A DNA stretch of 41,657 nucleotides. It comes from Pseudomonadota bacterium (GTDB lineage Bacteria > Pseudomonadota > Gammaproteobacteria > Xanthomonadales > Rhodanobacteraceae). The translations under genes and the position numbers were made by a program. Positions 10,621 through 19,364 of this stretch are shown in pieces; position 1 is the stretch's first letter; each line of letters starts with the position of its first letter. The DNA lies in the NCBI GenBank assembly GCA_021805685.1, contig JAJZET010000213.1:1-41657 (forward strand). Reading direction: 5' to 3'. A model generated the notes under the pieces. It was not told where the DNA came from, searched no databases, and saw only the letters and a program-made list of their open reading frames with translations.

Positions 10621-11274
10621 TCAGAACAGCTCGACCTCACCCTTTATCGGATCGTTCGCCAACTGCTTGAGGTACGTGCGCTCGTTGTCCACCAGCTTCA
10701 CGTCGTCGGTACGGCGTAAGAGGCGCACCCGCGCCTTGCCGCTCTGCGGGAAGAACTGCACCTGGCGCGGATAGACGTCGCCGAGATCTTCCGCCACCAC
10801 GCGCAGTTTCTCGGTGGCGATGTAGCGGCGCACGAATTCGATGTTGCGCTGGCCGACGTCGCTCATCTGCGCCAGCACGCGGCCGCCGCCGAACAGCTTC
10901 ACGGTGAAATCCGAGCGCTGCGCACCGGCCTTGAGCAAGGCATTGATGAGGTGCTCCATCGCGTCGGAACCGTAGCGCGCGGCACGCCCCACGGTAGACG
11001 ACCAGTTGTCGCCGGCACCGCGGGGTTCGGGAAGCATGAAGTGGTTCATCCCGCCGATGCCGCGCACCGGGTCGTGGATGCAGGCGGAGACGCAGGAACC
11101 GAGCACGGTGCTCACCAGCTCCTCCTGCGCGCCCACGTAGAACTCGCCCGGCAGCACCTTGACGTTCATGCAGCCCTGCACCGGATCCCAGTAGCGGCGC
11201 AGGTGCTCGAAGCCCGGCATGGCCTCCGGCAGGGTGGGTATGGCCCGGCGTTCCGAACGGCGCGCGTCCATCAT
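10621..11274 (-). CDS. cheD: CheD receptor glutamine deamidase
   Basis: A 217-residue deamidase that converts receptor glutamines to methylatable glutamates. The catalytic core is clear: VLGSCVSACIHDPV with nucleophile Cys61 and GGMNHFMLPE with His78; a Ser or Thr at 55/56 would complete the triad. The later KLFGGGRVL and VGQRNIEFVRRYI segments are typical of CheD. The ATG at 11274 overlaps the cheR stop as ATGA. It is longer than the minimal family at its C-terminus, which ends DPIKGEVELF, nearly identical to the end of the MCP-like protein two genes downstream. Confidence 0.96.
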   Translation of the reverse strand: MMDARRSERRAIPTLPEAMPGFEHLRRYWDPVQGCMNVKVLPGEFYVGAQEELVSTVLGSCVSACIHDPVRGIGGMNHFMLPEPRGAGDNWSSTVGRAARYGSDAMEHLINALLKAGAQRSDFTVKLFGGGRVLAQMSDVGQRNIEFVRRYIATEKLRVVAEDLGDVYPRQVQFFPQSGKARVRLLRRTDDVKLVDNERTYLKQLANDPIKGEVELF

Positions 11275-12155
11275 CCGCGCTTCCTGTAGACGGTACGGCC
11301 GATCAGGTCGAAGTCGTCGCTGATGCCGTGCAGCGATTCGGAGTGGCCGAGGAACAGGTGCCCGCCCGCCGGCAGCAGCGCGGCATAGCGGCTGAACAGC
11401 TTCTGCTTGGTGGGCTGGTCGAAGTAGATCACCACGTTGCGGCAGAAGATCGCGTCAAACGGCCCGCGCATCGGCCAGTCGTGCAGCAGGTTCAGCGGCT
11501 TCACGGTTACCAGCTCGCGCAGGCGCGGATGCACGCAGGCATAGCCCTCGTACTGGCCGGAGCCGCGCCTCATCCAGCGCCGACGCCGCTCCTCGCTGAT
11601 GCCGCCGAGCTTGTCCAGCGCGTAGACGCCGTTGCTGGCCGCTTCCAGTGCCTGCGGCGACAGGTCGGTGGCGAGGATCCTGGCGTCGATGCCACTGGCG
11701 CCGTGTTTCTCCAGCGCCTCGGCCAGCACCATCGCCAGCGCATAGGGTTCTTCGCCGGTGGAACAGCCGGCCGACCAGATGCGCAGCCGGTCGCCGTCGC
11801 GGCGCTTGTGCTTCAGCCACGCCGGCAGCAACTCGTTCTCGAGCAGCTCGTAATGGTGCGGCTCGCGGAAGAACGAGGTGACATTGGTGCTGATGACGCT
11901 GGCCAGCTCGCCCAGCTCGGCATCCGGCTCGCTGCGCAGCAGCTCGCAATAGGCCGCGTAGTCGGGCAGGCGCAGTGCGCGCAGGCGCCGCGCCAGCCGT
12001 CCCTGCACCAGCTGGCGCTTGTGCTCGCCCAGCGAAATGCCGAGGTGCTGGTACACGAAATCGCGCATGAAGCGGAATTCGGCGTCGCCGAGCAGGCCGC
12101 CGTCGTCGGCCGCCGACGCGGCCTCACCGCGGCTGGTACCGGCGACGGCACGCAT
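11271..12155 (-). CDS. cheR: CheR receptor methyltransferase
   Basis: A 294-residue SAM-dependent methyltransferase acting on receptor glutamates. The N-terminal helical domain is followed by the SAM site WSAGCSTGEEPYALAMVL, ILATDLSPQALEAA, and the late motif FDAIFCRNVVIYFD. The beta-subdomain loop reads MRRGSGQYEGY, closely matching the E. coli loop (RGTGPHEG) that grips the receptor C-terminal pentapeptide; this agrees with the two transmembrane MCPs here ending WxxF. It follows the MCP stop by two bases and overlaps cheD. It is the only cheR in the window. Confidence 0.97.
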   Translation of the reverse strand: MRAVAGTSRGEAASAADDGGLLGDAEFRFMRDFVYQHLGISLGEHKRQLVQGRLARRLRALRLPDYAAYCELLRSEPDAELGELASVISTNVTSFFREPHHYELLENELLPAWLKHKRRDGDRLRIWSAGCSTGEEPYALAMVLAEALEKHGASGIDARILATDLSPQALEAASNGVYALDKLGGISEERRRRWMRRGSGQYEGYACVHPRLRELVTVKPLNLLHDWPMRGPFDAIFCRNVVIYFDQPTKQKLFSRYAALLPAGGHLFLGHSESLHGISDDFDLIGRTVYRKRG

Positions 12156-12157
12156 GC

Positions 12158-13897
12158 TCAGAACTCCTTCCAGACGCCGGTGTCCGACTCGGCGGCGATG
12201 GCGCGCTGCGGCGGCGCCTTGCGCACGGCGGCGAACACCGCCTCGGTGGCCTTGGCCACTTCCTTGGCGCCACGTGCCGGCGCTGCGCTGTTGCCGCCCT
12301 TGGCCGCGGCGGCCTTGTTGCCAACGCGGAAGAAGCCCACCTGCGCGGTGAGGTCGGATGCCTGCTCCTGCATGGCGCGGGCCGCGGCCGAGGCCTGCTC
12401 GACCAGTGCCGCGTTCTGCTGGGTCATCTCGTCCATCTGCATCACGGCGTTGTTGACCTGGTCGATGCCGGCGGACTGCTCGTTGCTGGCCGCGGCGATC
12501 TCCGCCACGATGTCGGTGACCTTCTTCACGCTCTCGACGATGTCGGCCAGCGCCTTGCCGGACTGGTTGACCAGCTCCGAGCCGCTGCGCACCTTGTCCG
12601 CGCTCTCGGCGATCAGGCCCTTGATTTCCTTCGCCGCGCCGGCGCTGCGCTGTGCCAGGTTGCGCACTTCGCTGGCCACCACGGCGAAGCCGCGGCCCTG
12701 CTCGCCGGCGCGCGCCGCTTCCACCGCCGCGTTCAGCGCGAGCAGGTTGGTCTGGAAGGCGATGTCCTGGATCAACCCCACGATCTCGCCGATCTTGCGG
12801 CTGGAGGCGTCGATCTCGGCCATCGCGGCGACCGCCTTGGCGGCCACCTCGCCGCCCTGCTCCGCCTGCGCCCGCGCGCCGCTGGCCAGCTGGTTGGCGT
12901 GGCTCGCGTTCTCCGCGTTCTGCTTCACCGTGGAGGTCATCTCCTCCATCGACGAGGCGGTCTCTTCCAGGCTGGAAGCCTGCTCCTGCGTGCGCTGGCT
13001 GAGATCGTCGTTGCCGCGGGCGATCTCCTGCGCCGCGCTGTTGACCGCCTCGGAACCCTGGCGCACTTCATCCACGATGCCGCTCAGGCGTTCGTCCATG
13101 GTACGGAAGGCCTCGAGCAGGTTGCCCAGCTCGTCATGCCGATCGACCTTGATGTCGTGGCCCAGGTGGCCTTCGGCGATCGCATGCGCCACCGTCATCA
13201 GCCGCTTCAGCGTGCTGGTCAGCGAGCGCACCAGCAGGGTCGCCGTCACCAGCACGATGAGCAGGCCGATGCCCATGCCGGCCAGCACCAGCACGCGCAC
13301 CTGGTTGTAGCGCTTCAGCTGCTCGACATACGCCTGCTTGACCTCGTCGCCTTGCACCTTGATCAGCTTGTCGAGCGTGTCCATGCGCAGCATCAGCGCC
13401 GGGCGGACCTCCATTTCCAGCAGGTCGTGCGAGCCGTCGTCGGACTGATTCAGGGCGTCGGTGACATCCTTCAGGCTGTTGACGTAATCCTTGTTGGTGG
13501 CGTCCAGCGCCTTGTACTGCTTCTCGACCCTCGGGGTGAACTTGATCGCATCGAGCTGCTTCAGCAACGGCGGGATTTCTGCCTGGTTCTTCTGGAACTC
13601 GGCGAGCTTCTGCTTCACCTCGTCCGGCTTCTTGATCACGGCCGCCGCCTCACTGAGCACGATGAAGTTCATCAGCGAGCGACTGTGCAGCTCGGACATC
13701 AGTTGCACCGGCACCATGCCGTTCTCGTAGCTTTTCTGCATGCTAGAGTTTTGCCAGGACATCACGCCCAGGCCCACCGCCGCGCCCACCACCAGCATGA
13801 TCGTCATCAGGCCGATCATGCCGATCAGGCGTGCTTTCACGGAGAGGGCAGTCAGCTTGGAGAGGCGGAAGCTTGCAATGAATTTCTTGATGTTCAT
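12158..13897 (-). CDS. Methyl-accepting chemotaxis protein, four-helix-bundle sensor type
   Basis: A transmembrane receptor of 579 residues from the ATG at 13897 ([20 protein letters not shown]). Membrane helix 1 at about 25-48, a mostly helical periplasmic domain at about 49-198 of the 4HB type, membrane helix 2 at about 200-222, HAMP, then the signalling helices with tip [20 protein letters not shown]. The C-terminus GVWKEF fits the xWxxF tether for CheR/CheB (E. coli NWETF). An upstream in-frame Met is ignored: it would overlap cheW and adds no family sequence. Ligand unknown. The signalling half is very similar, in DNA too, to that of the other MCP at 15567-17297. Confidence 0.95.
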   Translation of the reverse strand: MNIKKFIASFRLSKLTALSVKARLIGMIGLMTIMLVVGAAVGLGVMSWQNSSMQKSYENGMVPVQLMSELHSRSLMNFIVLSEAAAVIKKPDEVKQKLAEFQKNQAEIPPLLKQLDAIKFTPRVEKQYKALDATNKDYVNSLKDVTDALNQSDDGSHDLLEMEVRPALMLRMDTLDKLIKVQGDEVKQAYVEQLKRYNQVRVLVLAGMGIGLLIVLVTATLLVRSLTSTLKRLMTVAHAIAEGHLGHDIKVDRHDELGNLLEAFRTMDERLSGIVDEVRQGSEAVNSAAQEIARGNDDLSQRTQEQASSLEETASSMEEMTSTVKQNAENASHANQLASGARAQAEQGGEVAAKAVAAMAEIDASSRKIGEIVGLIQDIAFQTNLLALNAAVEAARAGEQGRGFAVVASEVRNLAQRSAGAAKEIKGLIAESADKVRSGSELVNQSGKALADIVESVKKVTDIVAEIAAASNEQSAGIDQVNNAVMQMDEMTQQNAALVEQASAAARAMQEQASDLTAQVGFFRVGNKAAAAKGGNSAAPARGAKEVAKATEAVFAAVRKAPPQRAIAAESDTGVWKEF

Positions 13898-13910
13898 CAG
13901 GATTCCAGGA

Positions 13911-14417
13911 TCAAGCGGAAACTTCGACGTTGCGGACTTCGGGCAACGCGGTGCCCAGCGCATCGACATCTTCGGGACGCATCAGCTTTTCCACGTCCAG
14001 CAGCATCACCATGCGCTCGACGTGGGTGGCCAGGCCTTTCAGGTAGCGGGTATCGACGATGGCGCCCATGTCGGGCACCGGCTTGATCGCCGCCGGGTCG
14101 ATATCGACCACGTCGGACACCGAGTCCACCACGATGCCGAACAGGCGATCGGCCACGGCCACCACGATCATCACGGTGGCGTCGCCATAGTCTTCACGCT
14201 CCAGCCCGAAGCGCAGCCGCAGGTCCATCACCGGCACGATGGCGCCGCGCAGGTTGAGCACGCCGAGCAGGTGCTCCGGTGCCTGGGGGATACGTGTCAC
14301 GCGCGTCCATCCGCGGATCTCGCGTACCGACAGGATGTCGACGCCGTACTCCTCGCCCGCCAGGCTGAAGGTCAGTTGCTGCACGGCGGGCGCCGTGTCC
14401 GCAGTGTTTTCGTGCAT
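13911..14417 (-). CDS. cheW: CheW coupling protein of the second chemosensory locus
   Basis: A 168-residue adaptor that joins receptors to the CheA kinase. The single CheW domain is canonical: [20 protein letters not shown], then [20 protein letters not shown] and [13 protein letters not shown]. Receptor-contact Arg and the NLRG motif are present. It starts a transcription block cheW-MCP-cheR-cheD-cheB, with a well-matched sigma-28 promoter 48-74 bases upstream, so it is probably not dependent on the upstream cheA transcript. Confidence 0.97.
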   Translation of the reverse strand: MHENTADTAPAVQQLTFSLAGEEYGVDILSVREIRGWTRVTRIPQAPEHLLGVLNLRGAIVPVMDLRLRFGLEREDYGDATVMIVVAVADRLFGIVVDSVSDVVDIDPAAIKPVPDMGAIVDTRYLKGLATHVERMVMLLDVEKLMRPEDVDALGTALPEVRNVEVSA

Positions 14418-14464
14418 GGATCGCCTACCTCGTGAGGATCGTGTCGGTACGCCCGTTACAGGCG

Positions 14465-14491
14465 CTATCGGCCGGGCCGGCGAACACTTGA
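14465..14491 (-). promoter_or_regulatory. Predicted sigma-28 promoter of cheW-MCP-cheR-cheD-cheB
   Basis: Minus strand: TCAAGTGT, 11 bases, GCCGATAG. Matches the sigma-28 consensus at 6 of 8 (-35) and 7 of 8 (-10) with the exact 11-base spacer. It begins one base after the stop codon of the outer-membrane barrel gene and gives a leader of about 40 bases before the cheW ATG. Confidence 0.7.
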
Positions 14492-14492
14492 A

Positions 14493-15542
14493 TCAGAACC
14501 TCAACTCGCTCCATACGCCCAGCTCGTTGGTGGTCGCCAGGGGCACGCCCTGCCGCCATGCCGCGGTGTGCTTGCCTACCAGGGCCAGCCGCAACCCCTT
14601 CTGAGGCCTCCATTCGACGCCGGTGTCGGCATAGCGCCCCCTGCGCGAAGGGTCCTGCAGGCGGCTCGGCCAGGTGTAGTCGCAGCGCGCGAACACGCTC
14701 CATTGCGGCGTGAGCTGCCGGCTGGCCCAGGTCGAGATGCTGCGCACGCGATCGCCGGGCACGGTGTACAGGTTGGCCCAGTTGCTGCCGTAGCTGTAGC
14801 GCACGCCGAACCGCCAGGCCCGGTCCGCCCAGGCCGCCAGCAGGTCGATGCGGCGGGCGGTGTGCTGCAAGGTATGCGTGGCGTCGCTTTCGTCACCCAG
14901 CCGGCCGTCGTAGCCGCCCAGCGCGACCACGGCGCGCGGATCGGGATGCCACGCGACCAGCGCTTCCACGTCGGCGCGCTCGCCGGTATGCGGCTGCTTG
15001 TAGCCGCCACCGGTGACCACGGACACGGCGAAGTCGAACGCCCGCGACGGCCGGCCGGCCAGATGTACGCCCCAGTCCGACGCCGTGTCGATCTTGGCCA
15101 GCGTGGTGCCGATGGCGTCGATGTAGCGGTAGCCGTACCACCGGCTGGTCAGCGCCAGCATGGGCATGTCGCTGGCGCCGATGCGCAGGGTGGTGCCAGG
15201 GGCGAACCGGCGCTGCAGGTAGAAGTGTTTCACCCACACGTCGGTGCTGTGCGCTTGCCCGCGCAGCCAGTTGACGTCGGTGGTGAGGTGCACCGACCAG
15301 GCGGGGTCGAAGGCATAGTCCGTATCCAGGTACAGGCGCTTGAGGTCGCCGTCCCACGCACGATGGCTGGCGCCGGTCCTGTCATTGTTCTGCTGCAGGC
15401 TGCTGATGTCGGCAAACACCTTGCCGCCGAAACGGAAGTCGCCAGCCTGGGTCGCGCTGGCGGCCAGAAGGAACAGCGCACCGATCATTGCAGCGCGCAC
15501 GTGCCGCGGCCGCCCGCTCATGGGGCGCAGGGTCGCTTGCAT
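14493..15542 (-). CDS. Outer-membrane beta-barrel (porin-like) protein
   Basis: A 349-residue exported protein. Signal peptide at about 18-34 (IGALFLLAASATQAGD, preceded by Arg-rich residues). The rest alternates polar and aromatic residues in strand-turn pattern (DWGVHLAGRPSRAFDFAVSV, WRFGVRYSYGSNWANLYTVP) and ends GVWSELRF, a terminal-Phe strand of the type recognised by BamA. ATG 15542 has GGAG four bases upstream; an internal ATG at 15521 is an alternative. It resembles porin-type barrels but I cannot assign a substrate. It is odd here: it lies between an MCP and cheW inside a chemotaxis operon, 24 bases after the MCP stop. Confidence 0.8.
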   Translation of the reverse strand: MQATLRPMSGRPRHVRAAMIGALFLLAASATQAGDFRFGGKVFADISSLQQNNDRTGASHRAWDGDLKRLYLDTDYAFDPAWSVHLTTDVNWLRGQAHSTDVWVKHFYLQRRFAPGTTLRIGASDMPMLALTSRWYGYRYIDAIGTTLAKIDTASDWGVHLAGRPSRAFDFAVSVVTGGGYKQPHTGERADVEALVAWHPDPRAVVALGGYDGRLGDESDATHTLQHTARRIDLLAAWADRAWRFGVRYSYGSNWANLYTVPGDRVRSISTWASRQLTPQWSVFARCDYTWPSRLQDPSRRGRYADTGVEWRPQKGLRLALVGKHTAAWRQGVPLATTNELGVWSELRF

Positions 15543-15566
15543 GCTCCGTCCCCTCGTCCGGGCTCG

Positions 15567-17297
15567 TCAGAATTCGGTCCAGCCGCCGTCCGTGGGAGCG
15601 GCCGTGGCGCTGTAGGTCGGCTTGGCCGGGCGCGCCAGTTCGCGCGATGGCGACGGCGTCGCCCTGGCCTGGCGCGCCACCGGCACCGGCTGGATCGCCT
15701 GCGTCTCCACCGGCGTCGCCTCGCCACCGTCCAGCCGGAAGAACGCCGTCTGGTTGCGCAGCTCCGCCGCCTGTTCCTGCATCGCCTGCGCCGCCGCCGA
15801 CGCCTGCTCCACCAGCGCCGCGTTCTGCTGCGTCACCTCGTCCATCTGCATCACCGCCCGGTTCACCTGGTCGATCCCCGTCGACTGCTCCGCGCTCGCC
15901 GCCGCGATCTCCGCCACGATGTCGGTCACCTTCCGCACGCTGTCCACGATCTCCGCCAGCGCCCTGCCGGTCTGCTCCACCAGCACGCTGCCCGTCTCCA
16001 CCCGCTCCACGCTCTCGCCGATCAGCGCCTTGATCTCCTTCGCCGCCGACGCGCTGCGCTGCGACAGGTTGCGCACCTCGCTCGCCACCACCGCGAAGCC
16101 CCGACCCTGTTCGCCTGCGCGCGCCGCCTCCACCGCCGCGTTCAGCGACAGCAGGTTGGTCTGGAACGCGATCTCGTCGATCAGCCCCACGATGTCCGCG
16201 ATCCGCCGGCTCGACGCCGTGATCTCGCCCATCGCCGACACCGCTTGCGCCGCTACCGTCCCGCCCTGTTCCGCCTGCGCCCGCGCGCCGCTCGCCAGCT
16301 GGTTGGCGTGGCTCGCGTTCTCCGCGTTCTGCTTCACCGTCGAGGTCATCTGCTCCATCGACGCCGCGGTCTCTTCCAGGCTGGACGCCTGTTCCTGCGT
16401 GCGCTGGCTCAGGTCGTCGTTGCCGCGCGCGATCTCCTGTGCCGCGCCGCTCACCACCTGCGAGCCACGCTGCACCTGACCGATTACTTCCACCAGCTTC
16501 AGGTGCAGCCGCTGCATCGCGTGCATCATGCTGCCCGGCGGCGGCGACAGCTTCTCGACGCCACCCAGCGCCAGGTCGCCGTCCGCCATGCGCCCGGTCA
16601 GCATCACCGCCAACGCCGGCTCGCCACCGATGCTCCGGCGAATGCTGCTCATCGACAGCCACACCACGCCGATCACCAGCAAGGCAAGCAGGCCCGCCCA
16701 GCCCAGCTGCACCTCCAACTCATGGCGAAACTTCGCGTCGATGTCGTCAAAGTAGGCACCGGCAGCCAAGTTGAGGTTCCACGGTTTGAACAGCTGCGCA
16801 TAGGTGATCTTGTCCTTGACGCCGCCGTTGGGCATTTTCTGCGCGTAGCGGATCAGGGCATGACCGTCCTTCACGTCGCCTTCGGACATCAGCCGGTAGT
16901 GCGGCAGGCCGTTGGCGTCGGTTTCGGCGCTCATGTCCTTGCCGGTCCAGGCAGGCCATAACGGATGCATGCGCATGATCAGGTCGGTGCCGAAAACGAA
17001 GACGTAGCCGCTACCGTTGTCCCAACGCATGTCGTGGATCTGCGCCAACGCCCGCTTCTGCGCCTCGGCCTCGCTGAACTCGCCCTTCTCCGCCCGCTCA
17101 TGGAAACCCTGCGCGATGGACGCCGCGCTCTCGATCTGGTTCCGCAGCCGGTGTTGCAGATCCGCCATCTGCATCGCCCGGCTGTGCCATGCGCTCATCA
17201 CGGTGAGGGCAACCAGACCGACCAGCACCACCGCGATCACCACGCCGACGCGGGCATTGAGACTCATGCGCTGGAACGACCACTTTTTGAACGACAT
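15567..17297 (-). CDS. Methyl-accepting chemotaxis protein, Cache-type sensor
   Basis: A 576-residue receptor from ATG 17297 (MSFKKWSFQRMSLNARVGVV); a GTG one codon upstream is possible, but AAGGGGG spacing favours the ATG. Membrane helix 1 at about 12-35, then a single-Cache-type periplasmic domain at about 36-195 with the hallmark DNGSGYVFVFG and KPWNLNLAAGAYFDDID segments, membrane helix 2 at about 198-218, then HAMP-like and signalling regions with tip [20 protein letters not shown]. The C-terminus GGWTEF is a WxxF tether. Such Cache domains often bind small organic acids; the ligand here is unknown. It follows cheA after 36 bases. Confidence 0.95.
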   Translation of the reverse strand: MSFKKWSFQRMSLNARVGVVIAVVLVGLVALTVMSAWHSRAMQMADLQHRLRNQIESAASIAQGFHERAEKGEFSEAEAQKRALAQIHDMRWDNGSGYVFVFGTDLIMRMHPLWPAWTGKDMSAETDANGLPHYRLMSEGDVKDGHALIRYAQKMPNGGVKDKITYAQLFKPWNLNLAAGAYFDDIDAKFRHELEVQLGWAGLLALLVIGVVWLSMSSIRRSIGGEPALAVMLTGRMADGDLALGGVEKLSPPPGSMMHAMQRLHLKLVEVIGQVQRGSQVVSGAAQEIARGNDDLSQRTQEQASSLEETAASMEQMTSTVKQNAENASHANQLASGARAQAEQGGTVAAQAVSAMGEITASSRRIADIVGLIDEIAFQTNLLSLNAAVEAARAGEQGRGFAVVASEVRNLSQRSASAAKEIKALIGESVERVETGSVLVEQTGRALAEIVDSVRKVTDIVAEIAAASAEQSTGIDQVNRAVMQMDEVTQQNAALVEQASAAAQAMQEQAAELRNQTAFFRLDGGEATPVETQAIQPVPVARQARATPSPSRELARPAKPTYSATAAPTDGGWTEF

Positions 17298-17333
17298 CAC
17301 GCCCCCTTTCGGGTGCCGGTCGAGTCGCTTGCG

Positions 17334-19352
17334 TCAGGCTGCCTTGACGCGCCGCCCCAACCGCACCACGCCGCCCACGTCGACGATCAACGCCACCGAG
17401 CCGTCGCTGACGATGGTGGCACCGGATACGCCCTGCACCCGCTCGTAATGCTTCTCCAGCGACTTGATCACCGCCTGCTGCTGGCCGAGTAGTTCGTCCA
17501 CCAGCAAGCCCACGCGCTGACCCTCGTCCTCGACCACCACCACGATGCCGCGCTCGATCTCGGCGATCGCATCCGTGCAGCCGAAGGCGCGGTGCAGGCG
17601 GATGATCGGCAGGTATTCGCCACGGAACTGGAACACCTCGCCGCCACCGGCAATCCTGCGCACCGTATCGGCGCCGAGGCGCAGCGACTCCACGATGGAG
17701 ATCAACGGCACGATGTAGCGCTCCTCGCCCACCGCGGTGACCAGGCCATCGATGATCGCCAGCGTCAACGGCAACGCGATGGTGAACACGCTGCCCTTAC
17801 CGGCCACGCTCTTCACGCCCACGGTGCCGCCGAGGTCGCGCACGTTGCGGCGCACGACGTCCATGCCCACGCCGCGGCCGGAAAGGTCGGTGGCGACTGC
17901 CGCGGTGGAGAAGCCGGGCTGGAATATCAGCTCGGCCACCTCGTCATCGCTGAGCTGCTGGCCGGCCGGAACCAGGCCACGCTCGACGGCCTTGGCCAGG
18001 ATGCGCTCGCGGTTGAGGCCGGCGCCGTCGTCGCTGATGCGTACCACGATGTTGCCGCCTTCGTGGTGGGCGTCCAGGGTGAGCGTGCCGGTCTCCGGCT
18101 TGCCCGCGGCGCGGCGCTGTTCCGGCACCTCCAGGCCGTGGTCGATCGCGTTGCGCACCAGGTGCACCATCGGGTCGCCGATCTTCTCGAGCACGGTCTT
18201 GTCCAGCTCGGTCTGCTCGCCCTGCAGCTCCAGCCTGACCTGTTTGCCCAGCTTGCGCTCGAGGTCGCGCACCAGGCGCGGGAAACGGTTGAACACCGAA
18301 CCGATCGGCAGCATGCGTATGCGCATCACGCTGTCCTGCAGCTCGCGCGTGTTGCGCTCGAGCTGCGCCAGCCCTTCGCGCAGGCGCTCCAGCTGCGACA
18401 CGTCGAAATTGGTGCCGATGTCGTTGAGCATGGATTGGGTGATGACCAGCTCGCCCATCATGTCGATCAGCGCATCGACCTTGTCGATGCCGACGCGGAT
18501 CGAACCGCCATCGGCAGGACCGGAGGCCGATCCCTCGCGCGCACCAGCCGGCGCCGCAGCTGGCACGGCCGTTGATGCGGCAACGGCGGGAGCGGCCGCG
18601 GCAGGCACGGGAGCCGGCGCGGCGGCCTCTTGCGGCGCGGCCAGCGCTGTGATGGCGAGCTCGCAGTCGCCGTCCAGCCATTCGAATACGGCGTCGAGAT
18701 CGGCACGCGCCACCGCTCCGTGCAGGCGCAGCTCCCAGCCCAGGTAGCACTGGCCGGGATCGATCGCGGCGAACTCCGCGGGCGCGGCATCGGTGATGAA
18801 GGCGCGCAGCACCTCCAGCCGGCCGAGCTGCTGCAGTTCGCGGAACAGGCGCAGCGGCTCGTTGCCGGTCTGCAGCAGGTGCGGCATCGCGACGAAACGG
18901 ATGTCCCAGCCCGCCACCGCCGCTGACTTGGGTTTGCTCGCCACGGCCACCGCGGCGACTTCGCCTTCGACCAATTGCGCCAGTTCGACGCGCAGCGACT
19001 CGCTGGTGGCATCGGCGGCAGGCAGGCCTTGCGCGGTGCGGTCGAGCATCGCGCGCATGCAGTCGACCGATCGCAGCAGCAGGTCGGTCAGGGCGGCGTC
19101 CACCACCCGGCGCTCGCTGCGCACCTCCTCCAGCAGCGACTCGGCCACGTGGGTGAACGCGGCCACGTCGGCAAAGCCGAACGTCGCCGCGCCGCCCTTG
19201 ATGGAATGCGCCGCGCGGAAAATGGTGTGCACCAGCTCGTGGTCGGTCGAACCCGAGTCCAGCGCCAGCAGCGCGGCCTCCATGGCGTCGAGGCCTTCCA
19301 GGCTTTCCTCGAAGAAGGTCTTGTGGAACTGAGTCAGGTCGACCGCGGCCAT
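17334..19352 (-). CDS. cheA: CheA histidine kinase of the second chemosensory locus
   Basis: A 672-residue sensor kinase. P1 (HPt) with phospho-His at about residue 49 in FRAAHSIKGGAATFG; a P2-like response-regulator-binding domain at about 155-240; an Ala/Pro linker; P3 dimerisation (IRVGIDKVDALIDMMGELVI); P4 kinase with N-box HLVRNAIDHGLEVPEQR, G1 SDDGAGLN and G2 DLSGRGVGMDVVRRNV; and P5 CheW-like at the end. All catalytic motifs are intact. It sits in order STAS-cheY-cheA-MCP and is probably driven by the sigma-28 promoter at 20114-20140. Confidence 0.97.
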   Translation of the reverse strand: MAAVDLTQFHKTFFEESLEGLDAMEAALLALDSGSTDHELVHTIFRAAHSIKGGAATFGFADVAAFTHVAESLLEEVRSERRVVDAALTDLLLRSVDCMRAMLDRTAQGLPAADATSESLRVELAQLVEGEVAAVAVASKPKSAAVAGWDIRFVAMPHLLQTGNEPLRLFRELQQLGRLEVLRAFITDAAPAEFAAIDPGQCYLGWELRLHGAVARADLDAVFEWLDGDCELAITALAAPQEAAAPAPVPAAAAPAVAASTAVPAAAPAGAREGSASGPADGGSIRVGIDKVDALIDMMGELVITQSMLNDIGTNFDVSQLERLREGLAQLERNTRELQDSVMRIRMLPIGSVFNRFPRLVRDLERKLGKQVRLELQGEQTELDKTVLEKIGDPMVHLVRNAIDHGLEVPEQRRAAGKPETGTLTLDAHHEGGNIVVRISDDGAGLNRERILAKAVERGLVPAGQQLSDDEVAELIFQPGFSTAAVATDLSGRGVGMDVVRRNVRDLGGTVGVKSVAGKGSVFTIALPLTLAIIDGLVTAVGEERYIVPLISIVESLRLGADTVRRIAGGGEVFQFRGEYLPIIRLHRAFGCTDAIAEIERGIVVVVEDEGQRVGLLVDELLGQQQAVIKSLEKHYERVQGVSGATIVSDGSVALIVDVGGVVRLGRRVKAA

Positions 19353-19364
19353 GGACGTGTTCCC

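Noticed and set aside
8239-10656. The ELF ends of CheD and the MCP-like protein resemble the QLxLF sliding-clamp-binding motif
   Set aside because: The Gln is absent and neither protein has a link to DNA replication.
14568-16961. A 797-codon plus-strand open frame opposite the porin and MCP genes
   Set aside because: Same antisense composition; no domain, no promoter or ribosome site.
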